Assembly: GCF_051013375.1 (NCBI RefSeq)
Contig: NZ_CP142125.1
DNA length: 64,000 bases
Strand: one strand, 5' to 3'
Source: Kordia algicida
Lineage (GTDB): Bacteria; Bacteroidota; Bacteroidia; Flavobacteriales; Flavobacteriaceae
Shown: positions 27,570-35,440 of the stretch, piece by piece
Layout of the letters: every line of letters begins with the position of its first letter
How positions within the stretch are numbered: position 1 is the stretch's first letter
Program-made: the position numbers and the translations under genes
The notes under the pieces: generated by a model
Seen by the model: only the letters and a program-made list of their open reading frames with translations
Told to the model about the DNA's origin: nothing
Database searches by the model: none

Positions 27570-28691
27570 TCAAGGAAGGTAATTTTCATTAATTGAATTA
27601 ATCTGACAACTTTTTACCTCTAATTCACTATTAATAATCATTGTCATCGTTAAAGGAACTAAAAATTGAGTACTAGCTAACATTACCCATTTATTCCAAT
27701 CAGCATTAACAATAGTTACATTGTTACGATCTTCAAGTGCATACCAATAATTGCTTTTTTCTAAAAAGAAATCAATCTCTGAATTTACTTCAAATGAAAT
27801 ATCTACTACATATTCTGAAGCATTTAATTTTTTAACAGAAATTATTTCAATATCAAAATCTTCGTAAATGCCACTTATAGTTGGCTCACTATTTTCATAG
27901 TCAAACAGTACATCATACTTAAATAATTCAGAACCGACATAATTCTCATATAAAAAATCAATTACCTGAGAATTTATATCAAATTCTAAAGGCTCATTGT
28001 TTTTAAGTTTCTTTTCAAAACTAAATGATTGTTCAAAGAATAATTTTCCCATTTTTTTATTAAAATCGTTTAAGCTTTGGTAGATAATAACAGAGTTAGG
28101 GGCAAAAAGATCGTCTTCAAGTTCTGATATTAAATCGGAATGTAATCTTAAATCGGAATGTAATCTTAAATCTTTAGATGCAAAATCTCTATGGTTACCT
28201 GTGACAAATACCAACTCTAATTCACTTACTGCGCTATCATAATCTGTAAGAAGTGTCTTTATATTTTCCCATATCAAACAATCTCGGTATCCTTTTTCAT
28301 TCTCATTAAAAGGTTTTAATTTTTTAATGGCTTTGTTTGCTATAAACTGATGATCTGTTTTCGGATATTCAATAATTAAGATTTTATTTTCTTTAATTAT
28401 GTAATTTATATACTCTGAATATTTAGATATCGATGCTTTTAAAATTTCATTATCAAGTGGATTATCAATTTCAAAATTTGTTAGTTTACAGAATGTTTTT
28501 ATTTCAGAATTGACTTTTACAAATGAACTCTCGATCTGCTTTTGATACTTATTGATAACTTCATCAATTACAACTTTAGGAAGGTAAATAATAACTTCTT
28601 CTTTTTTTGCGCTTTCAAAAAGCATTTTAAAATTAGGCGATCTCATCCAAAAATCTGCGATAATAATATTTGAGTCGAGTACAACTTTCAT
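27570..28691 (-). CDS. PIN-domain ribonuclease-like protein (373 aa)
   Basis: The N-terminus MKVVLDSNIIIADF supplies Asp6; VIDEVINKY (Asp43/Glu44), DCLIWEN (Asp137) and VTGNHRDF (Asp169) supply the other acids of a PIN active site in the usual order. PIN domains cut RNA with Mg2+. The C-terminal 190 residues form an extra domain of unknown role. Longer than VapC toxins and closer to the PIN proteins of defence islands. The gene starts 8 bases after the HEPN gene in the same direction, so the pair is probably one system. A six-residue tandem repeat lies after the last motif. Confidence 0.75.
   Translation of the reverse strand: MKVVLDSNIIIADFWMRSPNFKMLFESAKKEEVIIYLPKVVIDEVINKYQKQIESSFVKVNSEIKTFCKLTNFEIDNPLDNEILKASISKYSEYINYIIKENKILIIEYPKTDHQFIANKAIKKLKPFNENEKGYRDCLIWENIKTLLTDYDSAVSELELVFVTGNHRDFASKDLRLHSDLRLHSDLISELEDDLFAPNSVIIYQSLNDFNKKMGKLFFEQSFSFEKKLKNNEPLEFDINSQVIDFLYENYVGSELFKYDVLFDYENSEPTISGIYEDFDIEIISVKKLNASEYVVDISFEVNSEIDFFLEKSNYWYALEDRNNVTIVNADWNKWVMLASTQFLVPLTMTMIINSELEVKSCQINSINENYLP
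28132..28167 (-). repeat. 18-bp perfect tandem repeat inside the PIN gene
   Basis: The unit AAATCGGAATGTAATCTT occurs twice in a row and encodes LRLHSD twice. Because 18 is a multiple of three, gain or loss of a unit keeps the frame. Recent slippage is the simplest origin. Confidence 0.8.
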
Positions 28692-28699
28692 TTTATAAA

Positions 28700-30493
28700 T
28701 TAGTAAATTGAGATTAGGTGTTTGAAAAGTTCAGTCTGATATCCCAAACTTTCTTCTTTATAAGCTTCCATTTTTTTGTTAACATTATCGGTGGTCGAAT
28801 CTATTTGATTTTGATAATGTTTTAATTTTTCAATATTTTCAGATTTATAGGTAGGTATTAATTCTATTTTTAAGTCATCGTAGGTGATTAAAATTAGAGA
28901 GTTATCAATAATATTATGATTTTTTATAATTGAAAATAATGGATCAAGTTTATATAAATTACCATTTTCATAATAAGGGTAATTTTGCATAACAGGATAA
29001 AATACCCACAGCGAATAACCATTTCTCACCGCTGCTATTTCTACAGAATGAATTAGATAGTGTTCTAATTTCCAAAGTCCACTCTTAAACGACTTATAAT
29101 CAGTATTTATCTTGCGTAAAAGTCTAATTTCACCTTCAAAAAACTCCTTCGTTCTAAAAATGTCATTAATAATATTTACTAATCGGATTAGTGGAACTGT
29201 AATCATATTTCCATAGACTATACTAAAATCGGGATGAGCATTCATATTTCTCATTTTTCTTCCCCAATTCAAATTTTCTCTAAATGAGTTGTTATAACCA
29301 ACACTAATTTCTTGAATAAGTGTATTCAAGGTTTTTTCCCTATCATTTGAATTTTTTAAATCTATATTTAAAATTCTTGCCTTAGCTTTTACAGCCATTT
29401 CAAAAATGCGTGTCAATCTTGAAAAAGCATCACCATAGGCGGGATAGTGATAATAGCTAAGTTGTTGAAGTTTTTCAAAATTAATAAGTTCATTTTCTAT
29501 ATTTTCTGGAACGTCCTTGTGAGTATTTTTTAAAACGACAAACAAATTATGAAAATCTGCTTCATTTTTTGCTCCGAAAAAATCCCATCTTGAATCAGGA
29601 TTTTTAAAAGGCTTAATATTTTCGATTGACTCAGTTATTTCCTCGTTTTTTATGGACTCATAATTTTCACTCAACAAGGTTAACCGATCTAATGAATTAT
29701 TAAGATGTTTCAAAAAACTTAATTGATTTTTTACAATAGGTAAATTTTCATTGTAAACATCAATAGGACTTTGTCCATTCAAGCCTTCAGGATACCTAGT
29801 GGTATTACTATGTTGAACTGTCAAAATCGAACAATACTTAAAAGTACTAGAAACATATAGCAGTTTTATAACTTTTCTATTCAAATTAGTAACTGAATCT
29901 TGATAATCATTAAACTTATCTTTATCATTTAAGGTATCTATCAAAATATCAGCTTGTTTATTAGCATTTTCAGTTCTAAATTTTTTAAGAAATACAATTT
30001 GATCTTTGAGATTTTGCTTAACAAGATCAGGAAAGTTATGAGGAATTTCAATTTTTATTTCTCTGAATTGTTCTAAAACTTCAAGCATTTGAGTAAGTTG
30101 ATCTTCTTCAAATTCAAAGGAATTTGTTTTTTTAAATCCATCAATAAATTTTAATGCTTTGTTCAAGTTATTTTCATATTCCTCAATATTCTTCTTATCT
30201 AATAAAGAACTATTAAATAGCATGTTTGTCTTGTGTTCAAAATCTTTTAAAAAATCAATTTTATTTTTTTCCGAAACTATATTTTTTCTTAGCGGCTTAA
30301 ATTGATTATGACTGATTTTTTTTAGTTGATTTTCTTGTAGAGATCCATCAAATAACCAGTATGCTTTATTTGCTTTTTCAGAAGCTTGTTGAAAATGAAA
30401 ATATGATTGACTGTAAAAACCATTCTCTAATAAAATTTTTGAAGATTCAATATCACTTTTAGCAATGTTGATCCATTTTTTTACTTCATTCAT
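28700..30493 (-). CDS. HEPN-domain protein, partner of the PIN nuclease (597 aa)
   Basis: Residues 1-130 start with KKWINIAKSDIESSKILLEN and FHFQQASEKANKAYWLF, the classical HEPN helices. A second HEPN-like part around residue 415 has RNMNAH (Arg415...His420), which fits the Rx4-6H catalytic motif of HEPN RNases. The middle is helical, and the C-terminal 150 residues are a mixed domain. HEPN proteins are RNA-binding or RNA-cutting toxins in toxin-antitoxin, CRISPR and abortive-infection systems. With the adjoining PIN protein this suggests a two-nuclease RNA-targeting defence module carried by the element. Not matched to a named system. Confidence 0.7.
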   Translation of the reverse strand: MNEVKKWINIAKSDIESSKILLENGFYSQSYFHFQQASEKANKAYWLFDGSLQENQLKKISHNQFKPLRKNIVSEKNKIDFLKDFEHKTNMLFNSSLLDKKNIEEYENNLNKALKFIDGFKKTNSFEFEEDQLTQMLEVLEQFREIKIEIPHNFPDLVKQNLKDQIVFLKKFRTENANKQADILIDTLNDKDKFNDYQDSVTNLNRKVIKLLYVSSTFKYCSILTVQHSNTTRYPEGLNGQSPIDVYNENLPIVKNQLSFLKHLNNSLDRLTLLSENYESIKNEEITESIENIKPFKNPDSRWDFFGAKNEADFHNLFVVLKNTHKDVPENIENELINFEKLQQLSYYHYPAYGDAFSRLTRIFEMAVKAKARILNIDLKNSNDREKTLNTLIQEISVGYNNSFRENLNWGRKMRNMNAHPDFSIVYGNMITVPLIRLVNIINDIFRTKEFFEGEIRLLRKINTDYKSFKSGLWKLEHYLIHSVEIAAVRNGYSLWVFYPVMQNYPYYENGNLYKLDPLFSIIKNHNIIDNSLILITYDDLKIELIPTYKSENIEKLKHYQNQIDSTTDNVNKKMEAYKEESLGYQTELFKHLISIY

Positions 30494-30830
30494 TTTTTTA
30501 TTCAGTTATCATCGTTAAGAATTTCCTTTGTAAAATTGGAGATTATTAATAAAAGTTCTCTAATGGGTAATTAATCATGTAATCACTTTTTTAATGCGAA
30601 ATAAAATTCGCACATAAATTTATACTTTCTTTCAATCATAGAAAAATTCTTCCCCTTATTTATTGGTCAATTGATATTCTATATAAGCAAGATTTCTATG
30701 TAAAAAACTTGTTTTACTTATGACTAGAGTTATTTCTGTTTAAAGATCAATTATTAGAATTTGAAATCTTACCCTCATTTTTTGATGACTTAGACGTTAT
30801 CCTTATGAGTGTTTATAGGCGTTTTGGGCG
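30494..30830. other. Non-coding stretch between cargo and late operon
   Basis: The left part contains the promoter region of the HEPN gene (leftward). No frame longer than about 30 codons with coding character was seen. The right end passes into the palindromic operator of the late operon. Confidence 0.4.
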
Positions 30831-30860
30831 TTTTGTGTAGTACACAAAATTTTACAAATG
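30831..30860 (+). promoter_or_regulatory. Operator/promoter element of the late operon (27-bp repeat, copy 2)
   Basis: Contains the same 27 bases as 10341-10367 (at 30834-30860). Here the palindrome is longer: TTTTGTGTA-G-TACACAAAA, nine perfect base pairs on each side of one base. It lies 94 bases upstream of the first late gene. A dimeric regulator is expected to bind it. Confidence 0.65.
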
Positions 30861-30954
30861 TTTTTCCAGCTTTAAATGTAATCTTCGTAGAGAACAAAGT
30901 AAAAAGGTTTTAGAGAACCTTCGCCAATAATCAAAATTTAAAACAAAAAAGGAC

Positions 30955-31116
30955 ATGGCAAACAATTCAGATATCGCATGGAAGCCAATCATGTATATGG
31001 TGGGAACAGGCGTTGCAGGAATTCTAATAGGAACGCTAATCGTAGCACCGATGCTTCAAAAGCGAAAAGCAAAAAAGCTAGCAGCAAGTAAAACACCCAC
31101 GCCCGCTAAAAAATAG
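30955..31116 (+). CDS. Late small membrane protein (53 aa)
   Basis: Starts MANNSDIAWKPIM, one Gly-rich TM helix (about residues 13-33), then a Lys/Ala-rich basic tail ending TPTPAKK. First gene after the late operator and directly upstream of the coat-like gene. Size, charge and topology fit a minor particle-membrane protein of a lipid-containing virus; that is inference. Confidence 0.6.
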   Translation: MANNSDIAWKPIMYMVGTGVAGILIGTLIVAPMLQKRKAKKLAASKTPTPAKK

Positions 31117-31201
31117 TATTTAGAGATACTACCCTTAGCAATTTAAAAAAATCAATTAACGTACTGTTTTGTAGAAACAGTCATTTTAAAAACAAAATAT
31201 T

Positions 31202-32095
31202 ATGAGTTACGAAGATGAACTTATGCGTTATCAAGAAGCGGCTGAAGATCAGTACGATGATTATGATAGCGATGAGATCTATGACGAGGAAGATGACTTC
31301 GATACAGGATTTGAAGGCATGGACGATGACTATGTTGGTTATGACGATGAGTATGAAGAAGAATTTGATCTCTATGAAGATGAGGAAGAATTTGACGACT
31401 ACTCTCGTTCAAGCCTAGGAAAAATTGATCCAAACGACAGAACCTTAACCGTTGTTGTTAAAAATACTTCAGGAGCATCGGCAGAAGCCGTAATCTTTGG
31501 CGGTAATGCAGAAAAAGCACAACCCGCAGGTGTTACGGTAGATATCGAGGAATCCTCACACAAGGAAGTACGAGAGGAAAGCAAGAGCAATCCTTTTAAA
31601 ATTGCGGGAATGAAATACTCGGTTAGTAATGCCTTACAATTCGATAATGTTTTACGAATTGATCGTAGAACCGCTTCGGGATCAAAGACTACCCGTGTGT
31701 ACCAACCAAGAAATGCGACTTCTCCGCAGAACTTTACCCAAACACTTATCGACGATGACAACTTTGAAATGGACGTTACAGGACAAGACTCTCTCAACGT
31801 TGTTATTGGGGATGGAGTAACGGCTGTCTTTACCTTCACAATCAAAGCAAGAGCAAACTTAGGCAACCTGTTAAAAGGAAGCAATGTGGCAGAGTTGTCC
31901 AGCGCTCCAAGAACCACAGGTTTACCCCAATTGGATTTGATCCGAAGAAAAAGACCAACGGCGTACGGTATGCGTCCTAGACGTAGACGTGTAAGACGCT
32001 ATCGTCCACGTGTTGCCCCTCCAAGAGTTCGCTATGTACGTCCAAAGCCAGCAAGAAAACCCACGACCAAGTTGGTTAGACGTAAAAAGCGATAA
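31202..32095 (+). CDS. Coat-like protein: acidic N-terminus, beta-rich core, Arg-rich C-terminus (297 aa); major capsid candidate
   Basis: Three parts are visible. Residues 1-78 are extremely acidic and Tyr-rich. Residues 80-228 are beta-rich (TLTVVVKNTSGASAEAVIFG, then NPFKIAGMKYSV and VTAVFTFTIKAR) and look like a jelly roll. Residues 238-297 are almost pure Arg/Lys/Pro (RRRRVRRYRPRV). The core resembles both ends of the propeller protein at 35421 (shared NP-x-x-I...MK, SGK and SPQxF positions). It has an AT-rich leader and its own terminator, as expected for a highly expressed structural gene. Basic tails bind nucleic acid in many coat proteins. Capsid status is an inference. Confidence 0.5.
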   Translation: MSYEDELMRYQEAAEDQYDDYDSDEIYDEEDDFDTGFEGMDDDYVGYDDEYEEEFDLYEDEEEFDDYSRSSLGKIDPNDRTLTVVVKNTSGASAEAVIFGGNAEKAQPAGVTVDIEESSHKEVREESKSNPFKIAGMKYSVSNALQFDNVLRIDRRTASGSKTTRVYQPRNATSPQNFTQTLIDDDNFEMDVTGQDSLNVVIGDGVTAVFTFTIKARANLGNLLKGSNVAELSSAPRTTGLPQLDLIRRKRPTAYGMRPRRRRVRRYRPRVAPPRVRYVRPKPARKPTTKLVRRKKR

Positions 32096-32130
32096 ACACA
32101 ACAAGAGCACCTTGTTAGTTAGTCTTTAAA

Positions 32131-32178
32131 GATAGCCAGAGTCAAGGTATAAGTTAGCCTTTCTCTGGCTATCATTTT
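32131..32178 (+). terminator. Terminator behind the coat-like gene
   Basis: An 11-bp perfect stem GATAGCCAGAG / CTCTGGCTATC with a loop of about 21 bases, followed by ATTTTAC. Partial termination here would give much more coat-like protein than downstream products from one promoter. Confidence 0.6.
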
Positions 32179-32189
32179 ACATAAAAAAT

Positions 32190-32822
32190 ATGAACACACA
32201 AACACTTTCAAAATTAGCACAGAATCGTATCGACTATATTGTGTATCACAATATTGATAAGGTTTCAGAATTATTGGATAGTTATGGTTTTGTTGTTCCT
32301 GAAAATCCAAAACATCTAGCAGAAGCCATACGTGAGCTGGTACGCAAGCGAGGTCGCAAAGTAATAAAACAACTCATCAGATTGCATCCTGATAAGGAAA
32401 CAATTTTAAAGCTCAATAGCATACCCGTTAAAAGCGTATGTGAATCCTGTGAAAATGACGCATATAATGATGCTCAAAACACATGCGAATCTTGTGGGTA
32501 TTCAAAAAACAATGACTCAGAGGATCAGTATAATTTCTTAGATCAATTCGAGAATTACACCATTGCTGAATTGCAAAATTATTACGATCGCATCCTAAAG
32601 GAGTCCAATAAGAATCCAAATGAGAAAAAATTAGCACAAGAGGTGCAACTTGTTTGGAATGAACTGCGAACAAGAAAAGCCATTGCCAAAAAACAAACTG
32701 TATCTACGCCTGTGTCGGGGGAACTCCGATTTGCCCCTACCAAAGAAGATCTAATCATTGTAGGGGTGGTATTTATTGCAGGAATCATCATTGGTAACGG
32801 ATTAAATTTTACATCAAAATAA
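32190..32822 (+). CDS. Late protein with four-Cys zinc motif and C-terminal TM (210 aa)
   Basis: Residues 8-75 form a helical domain (RIDYIVYHNIDKVSELLDSY) that recurs in the next protein. Cys84-x2-Cys87 and Cys99-x2-Cys102 form a probable zinc ribbon. A charged helix and one C-terminal TM (about 187-205, LIIVGVVFIAGIIIGNG) follow. Tail-anchored in a membrane with the soluble part facing the cytoplasm or the particle interior. Stop and next start share one base (TAATG), so both proteins are made together. Confidence 0.65.
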   Translation: MNTQTLSKLAQNRIDYIVYHNIDKVSELLDSYGFVVPENPKHLAEAIRELVRKRGRKVIKQLIRLHPDKETILKLNSIPVKSVCESCENDAYNDAQNTCESCGYSKNNDSEDQYNFLDQFENYTIAELQNYYDRILKESNKNPNEKKLAQEVQLVWNELRTRKAIAKKQTVSTPVSGELRFAPTKEDLIIVGVVFIAGIIIGNGLNFTSK

Positions 32823-33472
32823 TGAATAAACAGCAGATTTTATACAATAGAGCCATTGACAACTTGACCTATTTGGTATTGAATTACTCAAAACCTGTTC
32901 AGGAGTTGTTAGCCTATCATCACGTTTTTTTCAAAGGGAATCCCTCAAAAGAGCAACTTATTAACGAAGTGGTAGAGCAGATCAAGTTAGGAAACAAGCA
33001 ATTTATAAGTTCCCTTGAAAAGCTAATGATTCGATTTTCTAAGCAGGAAAACGATCAATTTTGGGGAGCGATCGCCAAAGGTGCGCTTGGAATCGTAGGT
33101 GGATTACTCGGCAAGAAAAAAAGGCGTAGCTCATCAGGAGCTAGTTCGGCTAATGCTGCGGCACAAGCCAATGCTGCAAAAAGAGATATGGAGCGTCGCC
33201 TTAGAGAAATGCAAGCACAACAAGAGCGTGAACGTAGAGAAGCAGAAAGGCGTGCAAGAGAAGCGGAAGCACGTAGAGTCAGGGAAGCCAAAGAAGCTAG
33301 AGAAAGAGCTGAAGCCGAGAAAAAGAAGATGAACATGATCATGGGTATCGGTGCTGGAGTGGTCGTTATTGGCGTGATCCTAGTAATTGCACTTAAACCT
33401 AAAACGCAAGCACCTCCTTACAGGCAGTATCCACCAATGCCACAGGTCAGTAGCGTGCAAATGCCACAATAA
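32822..33472 (+). CDS. Late membrane protein with alanine/arginine-rich coiled coil (216 aa), paralogue of the preceding protein
   Basis: N-terminal domain (about residues 5-75, RAIDNLTYLVLNYSKPVQEL) aligns with that of the preceding protein without its zinc motif. GAIAKGALGIVGGLLGKKK may be membrane-active. Residues 105-170 are a long Arg/Glu/Ala single helix, followed by a TM helix (about 173-193) and a short Pro-rich tail. The duplicated N-terminal domain suggests that the two form a hetero-oligomer. No family recognised. Confidence 0.65.
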   Translation: MNKQQILYNRAIDNLTYLVLNYSKPVQELLAYHHVFFKGNPSKEQLINEVVEQIKLGNKQFISSLEKLMIRFSKQENDQFWGAIAKGALGIVGGLLGKKKRRSSSGASSANAAAQANAAKRDMERRLREMQAQQERERREAERRAREAEARRVREAKEARERAEAEKKKMNMIMGIGAGVVVIGVILVIALKPKTQAPPYRQYPPMPQVSSVQMPQ

Positions 33473-33617
33473 TAGATACGACACTAAACTGAAATTAGAG
33501 CATACAAGGTTTTAATTCAGTATAAAATAACGAGAATGATACGCCTTTTTACAAAAGTTGATATAGGTTTCAAATCAGTAATTGGGTAAATGTACAATCA
33601 AATTTTAGCTACGCACT

Positions 33618-34184
33618 ATGATAGATCCACTAGCAAGCACACAGATAGAAGAGTATGATGAGTATAACAGAAAGCAATTTCGTGGCATAAAAAAACGAAG
33701 ATTTGGCAGAAGAAGACCGCCTGTTCGCTCTGATCCTAATGGTTTTCCGATTGCAGTAAAAATACCGAGCAAAAGGCAACCTAAAATTGTCAAAGGTCGT
33801 CCTACTAAATTGCCGCCACTAACAGGCTTTAAAAAAAGCAACAATACAGGAGTTGTAAAACCTAGTATATTGGTTAGAAATGCTTCTATAAACAATAAAA
33901 AAGCATCAAATCCTACAAGAAAAATAGGGATTGCGAAACTTATGAAACAAACGGGTGCAGTAAAACAAGCATCGCCACAAGTTTCCACGGATAAAACACA
34001 AGTTCCCGCTACAAACAAGCAAAGTAAAGAAGCTTTAGATAAAGGGAAACAATCAGATACTAGGGTTGGAAAGATCGTCAAGATTGTCACGGGTATAGCG
34101 ATCATTGGACTGGCAAGTTTTGGAATATACAAGTATGTTCAATACCGCAAAAAAATAAAAATAGGACTAAAAAAATCAGCATAA
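33618..34184 (+). CDS. Late basic protein with C-terminal TM (188 aa)
   Basis: Starts MIDPLASTQIEEYDEYNRKQ. Very basic, low-complexity body (KKRRFGRRRPPVRSD, many Lys-Pro-Thr), then one TM helix at about 152-170 (IVKIVTGIAIIGLASFGIY) and a short Lys-rich end. Could fix nucleic acid to a membrane inside a particle. A 145-base gap before it may hold an internal promoter. Function inferred from composition only. Confidence 0.6.
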   Translation: MIDPLASTQIEEYDEYNRKQFRGIKKRRFGRRRPPVRSDPNGFPIAVKIPSKRQPKIVKGRPTKLPPLTGFKKSNNTGVVKPSILVRNASINNKKASNPTRKIGIAKLMKQTGAVKQASPQVSTDKTQVPATNKQSKEALDKGKQSDTRVGKIVKIVTGIAIIGLASFGIYKYVQYRKKIKIGLKKSA

Positions 34185-34673
34185 ATGATCTCAGGGGAAA
34201 CACTAAATCTTGTTGAAGATCATCTTCTACGAGATGATTACGACGATTTTTTTGGAAGCAAAAAAAAGCGTGCCGAGCGAAAAGCTAAACGAAAAGCCAA
34301 ACGACTGGCAAGACGTTTAAAACGAAATTCTTCCGCCAAAGTTCAAGAGCGAAAACAAAAGCGGAGTAAATTTTTCAAAGATGTAGGACAGATCTACAAA
34401 GACATAGGTGGTGCAACTGCCATAGGTGGTGTTATTGACGCCATAGTACTACCCAAAGATACACAAACTGCGGACATATCTAATGAGGAAGGTTCTGATT
34501 ATCAGTTTTCAGTTGGCAGTACTGATGACCAAGCAGCACAAGAAAAGCAGGAGCAAAAAAAGGGAATTCCAACATTTATCTATGTCATAGGTGGGATCGT
34601 TTTAGTTGGGGTGGTCGGACTGTTGATCGTGCAAAACAACAAAGCAAAACAAGTACAAACATTTAATCCATGA
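34185..34673 (+). CDS. Late basic protein with C-terminal TM (162 aa)
   Basis: Residues 25-65 are dominated by Lys and Arg (KKKRAERKAKRKAKRLARRL). A Gly-rich segment (DIGGATAIGGVIDAIVL) lies in the middle, and a TM helix at about 132-152 (TFIYVIGGIVLVGVVGLLI). Adjacent to the preceding gene with no spacer. Like its neighbour it combines a nucleic-acid-like basic region with a membrane anchor. Confidence 0.6.
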   Translation: MISGETLNLVEDHLLRDDYDDFFGSKKKRAERKAKRKAKRLARRLKRNSSAKVQERKQKRSKFFKDVGQIYKDIGGATAIGGVIDAIVLPKDTQTADISNEEGSDYQFSVGSTDDQAAQEKQEQKKGIPTFIYVIGGIVLVGVVGLLIVQNNKAKQVQTFNP

Positions 34674-35440
34674 TCACAACGATTCCCTCAAATCATGAGC
34701 GTTTTAGAATTCGCCTGACCATTCTATCGAAAAGACCATTTCATTTAGGGATCAGGTTGTACAACCCATTGTACCCCAACTCGTACTATTTCAGGCGCAA
34801 AGCATTCTTTAAAGAATCAGGTGTAGTGCGTGAATTTATCGTTTCTATGCCTGTATCTCCAAAAAGTTTAGAAATGGAGATCTATGACAAGAATAGTTCC
34901 AATGATAAGAGTTTTGAAATTCAAGCGGTTCGTGTAGAAAAAATGCCTGAGATCAAAATGTGGGCAACCGATCAGCAATATCAATTTTTTGAATTTGCGG
35001 TTAACTTTTCGGAAAAAGCGGGATACGTTTCTCCAGGGTTTTATCAGAGTAGTGATGGTGAATTTTTATTTCAATACTTACCCACGATCACGGATGCTTT
35101 TGGAAATGAACTGATCACCCCCGCTAGAACACATCGGAAAATGCCACGTGTTCAAATATCTCGGAAATTATTTCTTGGATATACCATACCGATCCGTGTT
35201 GCCATTCTTGCACATGAGGGATGCCATTGGTTTTTAAATACACGAAGTCAGACCACGGCAGATCTATGCGGTATAAAGCAATACTTGGATTATGGTTTTC
35301 CAACTATTGAAGCGGTATATGCGGTAACGAAGGTATTTGGTAATACCCCTGAAATGGTGGGTAGGTCACAAATAAGTAGAACAAAACAGGTTATTAATTT
35401 CATTGAAAATTATAAAGCAAATGAGCAAGCAACTATATAA
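34670..35440 (+). CDS. Zincin-like metalloprotease candidate (256 aa)
   Basis: An N-terminal beta-rich domain (about 10-95) is followed by a helical protease-like domain with AHEGCHWFLN: His182, Glu183 and His186 form HExxH. Asp198 in TTADLCGIKQYLDYGF may supply a third ligand. No signal peptide. Its position between coat-like genes suggests maturation of structural proteins or opening of the cell envelope, but no substrate is known. The stop overlaps the next gene by 20 bases. Confidence 0.6.
   Translation: MITTIPSNHERFRIRLTILSKRPFHLGIRLYNPLYPNSYYFRRKAFFKESGVVREFIVSMPVSPKSLEMEIYDKNSSNDKSFEIQAVRVEKMPEIKMWATDQQYQFFEFAVNFSEKAGYVSPGFYQSSDGEFLFQYLPTITDAFGNELITPARTHRKMPRVQISRKLFLGYTIPIRVAILAHEGCHWFLNTRSQTTADLCGIKQYLDYGFPTIEAVYAVTKVFGNTPEMVGRSQISRTKQVINFIENYKANEQATI

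Noticed and set aside
31399..34132. Long antisense frames opposite the coat-like and basic late proteins (for example 31399-31917 and 33605-34132 on the minus strand)
   Set aside because: They mirror Arg/Lys-rich or Lys/Pro-rich genes on the plus strand, have no plausible starts or domains, and lie against the direction of the operon.
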